The notes beneath the pieces are model-generated. The model saw only the letters and a list, made by a program, of their open reading frames with translations, was not told the origin of the DNA and made no database searches. From the NCBI GenBank assembly GCA_034111645.1, contig JAWUWW010000050.1, forward strand, positions 62,001 through 126,000: DNA of 64,000 nucleotides. Reading direction: 5' to 3'. Shown in pieces: positions 46,232 to 55,068 of the stretch (within the stretch, counting starts at the first letter, position 1; each line of letters begins with the position of its first letter). The position numbers and the translations under genes are program-made. The DNA is from CANLBN01 sp034111645. Its GTDB lineage: Bacteria; Pseudomonadota; Gammaproteobacteria; Pseudomonadales; Cellvibrionaceae.

Positions 46232-47230
46232 GTGAATCAGCAACAATTTGAAGGTTATGATCTAATTGGCGATGTTCATGGTTGTGGCGTTACTCTAGTT
46301 AAATTGTTAGAGGTGATGGGGTATCGAAAAAAATCGGGTGTCTACCAACACCCTAAACGACAAGCTGTTTTTGTAGGTGATATCGTTGATCGTGGGCCAA
46401 ATATTCGTCAAGCATTGAATGTAGTTTATGACATGGTGGTTAACAACCATGCGCAAATAGTCATGGGTAATCATGAATACAATGTTTACTGTTACGCAAT
46501 GCCTGATAATCGTGAGAACCACAATGAATATTTAAGAGCGCATTCTGAGCATCACACTCGCTTTGTTGCCGAGACCTTTGAACAGTTCGCCAATTATCCA
46601 GATGAGCTTAAGGAATATGTCGAATGGTTCGGTCAATTACCACTCTTCATCGAGAATGATCAATTTAGAGTGGTCCATGCCTGTTGGGACGAGGATTATA
46701 TTAACGAATATCAAGCCCGCTTTAACACAAATTGCGTAAATCCCGAGATTATTGAGACATCTACAGATTTGAGTAGTTTTGAGGGGCGTGTTCTCGACCG
46801 ATTAATGCGAGGCACAAGTCTTAAGTTACCCGATAATAAAACGATTACTAGCCGTGATGGTTTTGATAGACATTTTTTTAGAACTAAGTTTTGGTCGCTG
46901 TCACCAAAAACCTATGGTGATGTTGTGTTTCAACCAGACCCTTTGCCAGAATCACTGATCGATAGAGAATTAAATAGGCGAGAGCTCTCGAAATTACTCG
47001 ATTATTCTGCTGAGGCAAAACCTGTTTTTTTTGGCCACTATTGGCTGCAAGGTAAACCTAAGCCTGTTCGCTCCAATATCTGTTGTCTAGATTATAGTGC
47101 TGTTAAATATGGACGCCTAGTTGCCTATCGTTATGATAATAACGTTGATAAGGGTAAAGCATTAGATCCCGATAAATATGTTTGGTTGTATGTGGATCCA
47201 TCTACTGATAAAGATTTAGGCAGGAAATAA
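46232..47230 (+). CDS. Metallophosphoesterase (serine/threonine phosphatase-like)
   Basis: The 332-residue protein has the PPP-type metal motifs GDVHGCG (near residue 12), GDIVDRGP (near 50), GNHEYN (near 80) and a late FGHYWLQG. Substrate is unknown; relatives act on phosphoproteins or dinucleoside polyphosphates. GTG 46232 is the start, behind AGGAGG at 46214-46219; no in-frame ATG is near. It follows nadK by 40 bases. Confidence 0.87.
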   Translation: MNQQQFEGYDLIGDVHGCGVTLVKLLEVMGYRKKSGVYQHPKRQAVFVGDIVDRGPNIRQALNVVYDMVVNNHAQIVMGNHEYNVYCYAMPDNRENHNEYLRAHSEHHTRFVAETFEQFANYPDELKEYVEWFGQLPLFIENDQFRVVHACWDEDYINEYQARFNTNCVNPEIIETSTDLSSFEGRVLDRLMRGTSLKLPDNKTITSRDGFDRHFFRTKFWSLSPKTYGDVVFQPDPLPESLIDRELNRRELSKLLDYSAEAKPVFFGHYWLQGKPKPVRSNICCLDYSAVKYGRLVAYRYDNNVDKGKALDPDKYVWLYVDPSTDKDLGRK

Positions 47231-47238
47231 CTTAAGCT

Positions 47239-48150
47239 ATGGAGATGTTTACTTGGTACCCTGTTATTCGTTTTCCGCTAACGACAGATTTAAAACCACT
47301 GCTAAATCATTTAGAGTCTCTTAATATGAGGTCTCGCGTTACTGAAGAGCGCGGTGAGCAACAAATATGGATAGCAGAACAAGAGCAGGTGTTTCATGTA
47401 GCTGAGCTCTCCAGTCGGTGGTCTGCAGGTGAGTTAAAGCTTAACGAAGCAATCGAATCAACATCAACTAGCGCTAACGAGATACCAGAGACGAATTTTC
47501 AACTCAAGGCTGGTTTGCATTTTGCTAAACTATTACCCGTAACAATCGGGATTATTTTATTAGGAATTATAGGGACAGTTTTAATTAGTCTAGACGGCCA
47601 GCGATTATCTTTTGCTGAGCCCTTTTTATTTCAGGGAATTAATAATAACTATTTTGTCCCCCTTTCCGAGAGTTTGGCAACAGGTGAGTATTGGCGTTTA
47701 ATTACTCCCACATTTTTACATTTTGGCTTTCTACATATTTTATTTAATAGTCTTATTTTATGGGAAGTAGGGCGTCGCATAGAATTAGCTAAAGGCTCGT
47801 TACATTATTTGGGCTTTATTCTCTTAGTTAGCGTAATTAGTAATTTAAGCCAATACAGCGTGATGAACAATACTGTATTCGGTGGTTTATCTGGTGTGGT
47901 TTATGGCGTTATTGGTTATATTGCGGTGTATCAAGAGTTTATCAAACACCCAATATTGCAGTTTAATAAACCGACCATTGCTTTCTTTTTGCTGTGGTTA
48001 TTGTTGGGTGTTTTTGGTGTCATTGATCTATTTATTCAAGGCAGTATTGCTAATGCCGCTCACATCTCTGGTCTTTTAACGGGCGTTATTTTTGGCGGAG
48101 TGATGGTTTTTATTGATAAAAAATCAAATGATAATGAACTTAATAGTTAA
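47239..48150 (+). CDS. Rhomboid family intramembrane serine protease
   Basis: The 303-residue protein has a soluble N-terminal GlpG-like domain (to about 95) and six or so membrane helices. Catalytic residues are S218 in GGLSGVVYG and H275 in NAAHISG, with HFGFLHILFNSL as the usual Asn/His-containing oxyanion region. It cleaves membrane proteins within the bilayer. It starts 8 bases after the phosphatase stop and is presumably cotranscribed with it. Confidence 0.92.
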   Translation: MEMFTWYPVIRFPLTTDLKPLLNHLESLNMRSRVTEERGEQQIWIAEQEQVFHVAELSSRWSAGELKLNEAIESTSTSANEIPETNFQLKAGLHFAKLLPVTIGIILLGIIGTVLISLDGQRLSFAEPFLFQGINNNYFVPLSESLATGEYWRLITPTFLHFGFLHILFNSLILWEVGRRIELAKGSLHYLGFILLVSVISNLSQYSVMNNTVFGGLSGVVYGVIGYIAVYQEFIKHPILQFNKPTIAFFLLWLLLGVFGVIDLFIQGSIANAAHISGLLTGVIFGGVMVFIDKKSNDNELNS

Positions 48151-48200
48151 CAAGAAAAATATCCAATAAGTATAAAGTATAAGTGAGATAAGGTTTGAGT

Positions 48201-48491
48201 ATGATTAAAAGTGTTTCTGATTTGTTACGTAATATTACGCCAGATATTTATAAGCAACTTAAGCGTGTTGTTGAGCTAGGCAAATGGCCCACGGGTGAAA
48301 AAATTTCAAAAGAGCAAAGTGCACTTTGCCTGCAGGCAATCATTGCCTATGAAGAGAATCATATGCCACCAGAAACTCGCACGGGTTATATTCCACCCAA
48401 AGCACATACACACTGTGGTAGCACTAAAGGTGAGATAGTAGTGGGTGATAAGACTATTGACGACGAAGCCCAGCCTTTAACGTTTAAATAG
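48201..48491 (+). CDS. YeaC-like DUF1315 family protein
   Basis: The 96-residue protein shows the family's N-terminal pattern: ITPDIYKQLKRVVELGKWPTG, then SKEQSALCLQAIIAYEENHMP. The C-terminus contains THCGST. Function is unknown. ATG 48201, with AAGG eight bases before, is preferred to the in-frame TTG at 48195. It lies between the rhomboid gene and pepN. Confidence 0.88.
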   Translation: MIKSVSDLLRNITPDIYKQLKRVVELGKWPTGEKISKEQSALCLQAIIAYEENHMPPETRTGYIPPKAHTHCGSTKGEIVVGDKTIDDEAQPLTFK

Positions 48492-48537
48492 TATAACTAT
48501 TTTATTTTTTAATTAACCAGATTTAACGGCAAAAATT

Positions 48538-51219
48538 ATGAAAGATGCGCAGCCCAAAGCGATTTATTTGACTGACTATAAAGTTCCCGATTTTCTTATT
48601 GAAAAAACTGATCTTGTGTTCGAGCTTGAAGAAAATATAACGACAGTTACCTCTACGCTTAAAATAAAAAGAAATCCAGATTCTGATACTCAAAACCCCT
48701 TGGTGTTAATGGGAAAAGAGCTCGATTTATTATCAATATCTATCGATGGTAATTTAATAGACAAAAATAATTATACGCAAACAAAAGAAACCTTAACAAT
48801 TTCTGTTCCGGATCAATGTGTTTTAGAATGTGTCACAAACATTAAACCTCAAGAAAATACATCCTTAGAAGGATTGTATAAATCAAGTGGTATGTATTGT
48901 ACGCAGTGCGAGGCAGAAGGCTTTCGAAAGATTACTTATTATCTAGATCGTCCCGATGTTATGAGTATCTTCACCACGACTATTATCGCAGACAAAGCTA
49001 AATATCCTGTTTTATTATCAAATGGTAATTTAATTGATGAAGAGGAAATAGAATCTGCTAATGGAAAAATACGTCATAAAGTAAAGTGGGAAGACCCATT
49101 TAAAAAACCTGCGTATCTTTTCGCCCTTGTGGCTGGCGATTTACAATTTGTTGAAGACGAATTTATTACCTTATCAAAGCGTAAAGTTGCTTTGCGTATA
49201 TTTGTTGAAGAAAAAGATTTAAATAAGTGCGACTATGCTATGGAATCTTTAAAGAATGCAATGCGCTGGGATGAAGAAGTTTATGGTCGTGAATATGATT
49301 TAGATATTTTTATGATCGTTGCGGTCGATGATTTTAATATGGGTGCCATGGAGAATAAAGGCCTTAATATTTTTAACACATCTTGTGTGTTAGCAAGTCA
49401 AGAAACGACAACTGATGCTGCTTTTCAACGCGTTGAAGGTGTAGTAGCTCATGAATATTTTCACAATTGGTCGGGTAATCGCGTAACCTGTAGAGATTGG
49501 TTTCAGTTATCATTAAAAGAAGGATTTACTGTTTTTCGAGATCAAAATTTTTCTGCCGATATGGGCTCATCAACTGTCAAGCGTATTGAAAACGTGAGTT
49601 TCTTACGTACTACACAATTTGCCGAGGATGCCGGACCAATGGCGCATCCTGTACAACCATCATCATTTATAGAAATTTCAAATTTTTATACCTTAACTAT
49701 TTATGAAAAAGGTTCAGAGATAGTTAGGATGATTCATTCTTTATTGGGCGAGGAAAAATTTAGAGAGGGTTCTGATTTATATTTTTCTCGTCACGATGGT
49801 CAAGCGGTAACTATCAATGAGTTTGTCGATGCAATGGAGAGTGTTTCGGGTCGAGACTTTACTCAATTCAAATATTGGTATACCCAAGCAGGCACACCAA
49901 CAATAGTTGTTAGTGATGATTACAACGCAGAAAATAAAACCTATGAACTTACGTTTTCTCAAAAACTACCTGATACACCAGAATCTAAAGGGAAAAATAA
50001 GCAAGCTCATTTAATACCTATCGCCATGGGTTTGGTCGGTGAAGCGGGGTGCTTAGCCTTACATCCGGATGGATATTCTTTATCCGAACAGTCTGATAAT
50101 ACTCACTGGATAATCGAATTAGATCAAAGAGAAAAAACTTATACTTTTAATAATGTTCACGAAAAGCCAGTGCCTTCTTTACTCAGAAATTTTTCAGCCC
50201 CCGTAAAAATTATTTCAAATTACTCTCGTGAAGATTATCTTCAGCTTATTCGTTCAGATGATGATGGTTTTAATCGTTGGGACGCTTCCCAACAGTTAGC
50301 CGTATCTATCATACAAGAATTAATGACCGCATATAAAAAACAGCAAATTGTTGTGCCTGATAATAGTCTTGCTACTGGACTTAAAGCTATAGTTACAGAC
50401 GAATCTTTAGATCAAAGCGTTATTGCGCTCATGCTAGCATTACCTTCAGAAGCTTATCTTGCAGAAATTTCCGAAGTTATTGATGTAGAGGCTATTCATT
50501 TTGCGCGTGAAAAATTACGCCTAAGTATCGCTGAAGAATTGAAAGATGAGCTTTGGTTAACCTATAAGAATCTATCAAGCGACATAGTATATAGTCCTTC
50601 TGCTGAGAGCATTGCTAAACGTAGCCTTAAAAATACTGCGCTTGGATATTTAATGCTTTTAGATGATGCTGATATTCATCAAGCCTGCATTAAGCAATTT
50701 GATTCATCTGACAATATGACAGATACAATGGCAGCACTTCGAGCATTAGTTCATAGTGATTTTGCAGCTCTTGACGTAGATAAAACAAGAGTGCTAGTCG
50801 AATTTTATGAAAAATTGAGTCATGAAGCATTGGTTGTTAATCAGTGGTTATCGGTTCAAGCATCGATTCCTCATATTGATACTCTTGAAAAAGTTAAAAG
50901 ATTAATGGAACATTCGAGTTTTTCTATTAAGAATCCAAATAAAGTGCGTTCACTGATTGGTATGTTTTGTCAAAATTCTATGAGCTTTCATCAGGCCTCT
51001 GGTGCCGGTTATGAGTTTTTGACCCAACAAATAATCACTTTAAATAAGATGAATCCACAAATAGCAGCACGTTTACTAGCGCCACTGACGCGCTGGAAAA
51101 AGTATGCACCCGCGCAGCAAAATTTGATGAAGCAGGCACTTGAAAATGTATTAGCGATAGATGACTTATCAAAAGATGTGTATGAAGTTGTTAGTAAAAG
51201 TTTAGCAGTTGATAAATAA
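48538..51219 (+). CDS. pepN: Aminopeptidase N
   Basis: PepN is a zinc exopeptidase that completes protein degradation in the cytoplasm. The 893-residue M1-family protein has GAMENKG (near 268-274), zinc motif HEYFHNW (H305, E306, H309) with E328, and the long C-terminal helical domain of the E. coli type. Its last codon overlaps the following methyltransferase start (51219), which implies translational coupling. Confidence 0.97.
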   Translation: MKDAQPKAIYLTDYKVPDFLIEKTDLVFELEENITTVTSTLKIKRNPDSDTQNPLVLMGKELDLLSISIDGNLIDKNNYTQTKETLTISVPDQCVLECVTNIKPQENTSLEGLYKSSGMYCTQCEAEGFRKITYYLDRPDVMSIFTTTIIADKAKYPVLLSNGNLIDEEEIESANGKIRHKVKWEDPFKKPAYLFALVAGDLQFVEDEFITLSKRKVALRIFVEEKDLNKCDYAMESLKNAMRWDEEVYGREYDLDIFMIVAVDDFNMGAMENKGLNIFNTSCVLASQETTTDAAFQRVEGVVAHEYFHNWSGNRVTCRDWFQLSLKEGFTVFRDQNFSADMGSSTVKRIENVSFLRTTQFAEDAGPMAHPVQPSSFIEISNFYTLTIYEKGSEIVRMIHSLLGEEKFREGSDLYFSRHDGQAVTINEFVDAMESVSGRDFTQFKYWYTQAGTPTIVVSDDYNAENKTYELTFSQKLPDTPESKGKNKQAHLIPIAMGLVGEAGCLALHPDGYSLSEQSDNTHWIIELDQREKTYTFNNVHEKPVPSLLRNFSAPVKIISNYSREDYLQLIRSDDDGFNRWDASQQLAVSIIQELMTAYKKQQIVVPDNSLATGLKAIVTDESLDQSVIALMLALPSEAYLAEISEVIDVEAIHFAREKLRLSIAEELKDELWLTYKNLSSDIVYSPSAESIAKRSLKNTALGYLMLLDDADIHQACIKQFDSSDNMTDTMAALRALVHSDFAALDVDKTRVLVEFYEKLSHEALVVNQWLSVQASIPHIDTLEKVKRLMEHSSFSIKNPNKVRSLIGMFCQNSMSFHQASGAGYEFLTQQIITLNKMNPQIAARLLAPLTRWKKYAPAQQNLMKQALENVLAIDDLSKDVYEVVSKSLAVDK

Positions 51220-52091
51220 TGTCTTTTGATTCAGTGAAAAAGCAAGGTGCAGGCTTTAGCCGATACATTTCAGAACGTTTTGGTGTAAAACCATTATTGG
51301 ATTCTCAATATGATATTGAGCAGTGGTTTGAGTCTGACCTTGGCAAAAACATATTATCGCTTCAGCAAAAAAAATTAGATGCATTAATGCCAGAAATTTT
51401 TGGCTATCATTTAATGCAGTTAAGTGTTCTTAATAATTTGCCTTTATCAAGACAAAGTCCTGTGTCACATCATTTTGCTCTTGGCTTTAATCATAATGCA
51501 GAGGTAAAAATAGATCAGGTGAACGCTCAAAAAGACGCCGAGGATTTTTCTATTCCTGCTTCTGCAATTAGTGAGTTTGAACATTTGCCCATTGATGAAG
51601 AATCTATTGATGCAGCTATTTTGCATCACGTATTAGATTATTCAGTAAACCCTCATCGATTGTTACGCGAAACCGCTAGGACTGTTATATCTAATGGCTA
51701 TATTATTATTATCGGCTTTAATCCTAGCTCTGCATTGATGTTAAAAAAACAAGTAGGACGTTGTATTAAGCGAAGTGATCACTGGCGTTATCATGATTTA
51801 CGTAAAGATAGGGTGGTTGATTGGCTAAGGGTCTTAGGTTTTAAACCCATTTTGGTGCAGTATGGTTATCATAGTCTTCCATTCAATGGGTCATATAGCC
51901 AGAAAGTTGATAAAATATTAAGTCAGGTGATGCCAGTTTTAGGCGCATTTTATATAATCGTAGCTCGCAAACACGTTATAAGAATGAATGTTATAAGAGA
52001 ACCTTGGAAGAAGAGACGTGCTTTACCTGCTTGGGTAAAAGGCAAGACTGCTACGCATTCAAAAATAAAAAGACATAAAAATAAATGTTAA
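51219..52091 (+). CDS. Class I SAM-dependent methyltransferase-like protein (YafS type)
   Basis: The 290-residue protein resembles methyltransferases found upstream of rnhA-dnaQ: IEQWFESDLGKNILSLQQ, EFEHLPIDEESIDAAILHHVLDYSVNPHRLLRE, then a membrane-like strand IIIIGFNPSSALML. The usual glycine-rich SAM loop is replaced by a weaker form, so activity is uncertain. The Lys/Arg-rich tail (KRHKNK) is notable. It overlaps the pepN stop by one base. Confidence 0.82.
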   Translation: MSFDSVKKQGAGFSRYISERFGVKPLLDSQYDIEQWFESDLGKNILSLQQKKLDALMPEIFGYHLMQLSVLNNLPLSRQSPVSHHFALGFNHNAEVKIDQVNAQKDAEDFSIPASAISEFEHLPIDEESIDAAILHHVLDYSVNPHRLLRETARTVISNGYIIIIGFNPSSALMLKKQVGRCIKRSDHWRYHDLRKDRVVDWLRVLGFKPILVQYGYHSLPFNGSYSQKVDKILSQVMPVLGAFYIIVARKHVIRMNVIREPWKKRRALPAWVKGKTATHSKIKRHKNKC

Positions 52092-52165
52092 TGCCGTATG
52101 TAATGTTTAGTTTCATACGGTAAAACAATAAATAGAGAAAATTGATAGAGTGATGAGAGTGTAAC

Positions 52166-52594
52166 TTGAAAGAAGTTGAAATATTTACTGATGGCGCATG
52201 TAAAGGTAACCCAGGTCCAGGTGGATGGGGCGCACTATTAAGATTTGGTAATATCGAAAAGAGTTTATATGGTGGTGAAAAAAACACGACCAATAATCGT
52301 ATGGAACTGATGGCGGCAATCAGAGCTCTTGCGGCACTTTCAGAGCCTTGCATGGTTGAGCTTACAACAGACTCGCAGTATGTCCGCAAAGGTATAACAG
52401 AGTGGATTGTAAATTGGAAAAAAAATAATTGGCGAAACTCTGCAAAAAAACCTGTAAAAAATAGTGATTTATGGCAACAGCTAGATAAAGAGTCTCAGCG
52501 GCACACCATAAAGTGGTTATGGATAAAGGGCCATAGTGGGCACAGAGAAAATGAAATAGCTGATGAGTTGGCTAATAAAGGCATTCTATTATGA
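52166..52594 (+). CDS. rnhA: Ribonuclease HI
   Basis: RnhA removes RNA from RNA-DNA hybrids. The 142-residue protein carries all four catalytic acids: FTDGACKGNPGPGGWG, NNRMELMAAI, TTDSQYVRKGI and HRENEIADELA. It begins at TTG 52166, the only fitting start, with GAGAG upstream. Its end overlaps dnaQ by four bases (ATGA). Confidence 0.97.
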   Translation: MKEVEIFTDGACKGNPGPGGWGALLRFGNIEKSLYGGEKNTTNNRMELMAAIRALAALSEPCMVELTTDSQYVRKGITEWIVNWKKNNWRNSAKKPVKNSDLWQQLDKESQRHTIKWLWIKGHSGHRENEIADELANKGILL

Positions 52595-53304
52595 GACAAA
52601 TTATTCTTGATACCGAAACAACAGGCCTTGAGCCTTCACAAGGCCATCGTATCATTGAGATTGGATGCGTTGAGCTAATAAATCGAAAATTAACAGGAAA
52701 TCACTATCATCAGTATATTCGCCCAGAGCGCGATATAGACGAGCAGGCAATAGAAATACATGGTATTACTCCTGAGTTTTTACAAGACAAGCCTGTTTTT
52801 TCAGAAATAGTAGATGAATTTATGAAATTTATCGATGGTGGACAGTTAATTATCCATAACGCACCGTTTGATATTGGTTTTATAAATAATGAGCTTAAAC
52901 TCAATAAAGGCAGCTATAAAGTCGTTGAAGATTATTGTTCAGTGATCGATACCTTAGTAATGGCACGGCAAAAGCATCCTGGCCAAAAAAATAATCTAAA
53001 CGCGTTATGTAAACGTTACATGGTTGATAACTCGCAACGTGATTTACATGGTGCATTATTAGATGCCGAAATTTTAGCAGACGTTTATCTAATGATGACG
53101 GGTGGCCAGACTGATTTATCATTAAGTGATAAAGAGTTGTCCTCTGGTGGCTCAGAGCAACAAGAAGGTATTCGACGTCTTAGTAAAAAATTTACCACCC
53201 CTGTTATTCGTGCAGATAAATTAGAAGAAGATGCACATCAACAAAAGTTACAAACCCTACAAAAAGCAAGTGGCAACAAATGTATATGGCTCGCCAAGGC
53301 GTAA
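52591..53304 (+). CDS. dnaQ: DNA polymerase III epsilon subunit
   Basis: DnaQ is the 3'-5' proofreading exonuclease. The 237-residue protein shows DTETTGL (Exo I), IHNAPFDIGFIN (Exo II) and HGALLDAEILADVYL (Exo III with the His). QTDLSL near residue 175 is a plausible beta-clamp-binding motif. It overlaps rnhA by four bases, the usual pair in this group, and is convergent to batD. Confidence 0.97.
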   Translation: MRQIILDTETTGLEPSQGHRIIEIGCVELINRKLTGNHYHQYIRPERDIDEQAIEIHGITPEFLQDKPVFSEIVDEFMKFIDGGQLIIHNAPFDIGFINNELKLNKGSYKVVEDYCSVIDTLVMARQKHPGQKNNLNALCKRYMVDNSQRDLHGALLDAEILADVYLMMTGGQTDLSLSDKELSSGGSEQQEGIRRLSKKFTTPVIRADKLEEDAHQQKLQTLQKASGNKCIWLAKA

Positions 53305-53340
53305 TTTCTTTTAGAAACTATAGTCGTATTAACAATAATG

Positions 53341-55047
53341 TTAATAAATTTCTTTCAATACACTTTTTTTAGTTGTCTGTTTATTTATTTTATAATTTTT
53401 AATGTGATCAAGTAGAGCATGAGGGTTAAAGCTGACATCGGTTTGCTGCCCATAAAGAAAGTTATCAAGTTGTTTCAGGTGTAGAGAGAGCTCAGGTATC
53501 TTCAGTGCTAACTTGTTGAGTGAATCAAGTGTTTCATCCTCGCAGGTTAACTGTCCCCAACTAATCACTTCTTTACGTAATCCTTGCCAATTATTATTTT
53601 CTATATTTATTTTAATATTATTAATAATAATTTTTTGTTGCGATGAAAGTGAATGTTTAAAGTTATCAGTAAAGCTTTTATTGTTGACATAAATCTTATT
53701 CTTCTTAATCTTATATAGTCTATAAAATAATAGGCAGATAATTATAAAAAATATACTGCTTATTATTTGCCATAAAATGATGGGTGTTGAATCTGTTAGT
53801 GTTTTTATATCTAAAGATTTTGTTATTGGTAACGCTTGATTTTGCTCAATAATTTTATCTGTAATACTGCTTTTTGCAACAATAACAGCTTGCTCTGGTA
53901 ATATAGAAACTTCTTCTTTATCAGTATTAACATTCCACCAGCGGATAAATATCTTAGGTAGAATGAACTGACCTGTTTGACGAGGAATAACCGAGTAATT
54001 TAGTTTACGTACACCCGTTACGCCATCTGCGCTTTTTATATTGATAGTTTCTGCCTGTGCTTCAAAAATAGTAAAGTCCGATGTTTGATCAAGGCTAAGG
54101 TTAGGTAATTGATAATCAGCTAGGCCCTGCGCGGTGATAGTAATTTGTAAATTAAGAGGCTCACCAATAGTTGCTTGTAATGGGGATTGTTTCCACTTTG
54201 GGGATAAACTAATTTTTTCGGAAGGTAACCAGTCTGAATTATCAGTTTTTGCTTCAGCAATAGGGCGTACGTCAATAATTAACTCTTCACTTCGGACATA
54301 AATATAAGGGTTCGTTGAATTGCCAAATCCAAAGCGTTTGCTAGGTTTTTCTAAGCGCCATGTTTGAATCGGTATTTTTATCTTACCGCTAGCCTGAGGA
54401 TGTACGGTGTAAACTTCTTCTAAAAGTTTATAGCGTTGACCTCGAAAATTAACCTCTCTATTTTCTTCAAAAACTTGTTCAACTCTTGCCTTATCAACTT
54501 TGAGCCCTTCATTTTCATAATTGGCTAAAGGTGTCCTGTAATATAATCGAGCTTTTACTAATATTTGTTCTTGGACGTAACTCGTTTTCTTATCGGTAAT
54601 AACCTCAAAGAAAATATCTGGGTTATCTAGGTTATTATTTGTAGTCCCCAAGTTATCAGTTACAATAATTGTAATACTTGAGCTAAATATATTTTTATAG
54701 CTGAACGAAGGGATTGTTAGAGTGCCTGTTTCTTTGGGTGCTAGTAGTAAAACCCAGAATGTTTTTGCCATTTTCTTACCGTTTGAAATAGTTAACCGAC
54801 TACTCCTTTGGTTACCAAGTATATCGAATTGATAAGACAGTTGAGTGAAATCTATATCTGCGCTAGCATTATCATCTACAGTTACGATTAGGTTAAATGT
54901 TTCATTCTTCGAAATGGATTTTTTATCAGTTTCGGCGTTAATTGTCAGAGCGCTAACGTTCGCGCTAAAAAAAAGCGTATAAAAAATTAAAGCTTTAAAT
55001 AAGAAAGCTTTAATAAAAAATTTTTCGAAAGTAATGATAGTTATCAT
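53341..55047 (-). CDS. BatD-like protein (oxygen tolerance family)
   Basis: The 568-residue protein has an N-terminal signal-like segment (FFIKAFLFKALIFYTLFFSANVSA), Ig-like periplasmic repeats, a membrane helix near 420-445 (PIILWQIISSIFFIIICLLF) and a cytoplasmic helical end. TVDDNASADIDFTQL and the RLYYRTPLANYENEGL segment are typical of BatD. It ends the moxR-bat operon, 21 bases after batB. The Bat system is linked to oxidative or envelope stress in several bacteria; its exact job is unresolved. Confidence 0.87.
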   Translation of the reverse strand: MITIITFEKFFIKAFLFKALIFYTLFFSANVSALTINAETDKKSISKNETFNLIVTVDDNASADIDFTQLSYQFDILGNQRSSRLTISNGKKMAKTFWVLLLAPKETGTLTIPSFSYKNIFSSSITIIVTDNLGTTNNNLDNPDIFFEVITDKKTSYVQEQILVKARLYYRTPLANYENEGLKVDKARVEQVFEENREVNFRGQRYKLLEEVYTVHPQASGKIKIPIQTWRLEKPSKRFGFGNSTNPYIYVRSEELIIDVRPIAEAKTDNSDWLPSEKISLSPKWKQSPLQATIGEPLNLQITITAQGLADYQLPNLSLDQTSDFTIFEAQAETINIKSADGVTGVRKLNYSVIPRQTGQFILPKIFIRWWNVNTDKEEVSILPEQAVIVAKSSITDKIIEQNQALPITKSLDIKTLTDSTPIILWQIISSIFFIIICLLFYRLYKIKKNKIYVNNKSFTDNFKHSLSSQQKIIINNIKINIENNNWQGLRKEVISWGQLTCEDETLDSLNKLALKIPELSLHLKQLDNFLYGQQTDVSFNPHALLDHIKNYKINKQTTKKSVLKEIY

Positions 55048-55068
55048 ATGATCAATTAATTAATGTTG

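Noticed and set aside
53326..53343. Short inverted repeat ATTAACA/TGTTAAT between dnaQ and batD as a terminator.
   Set aside because: The stem is 7 bp, nearly all AT, and has no T-run on either side.
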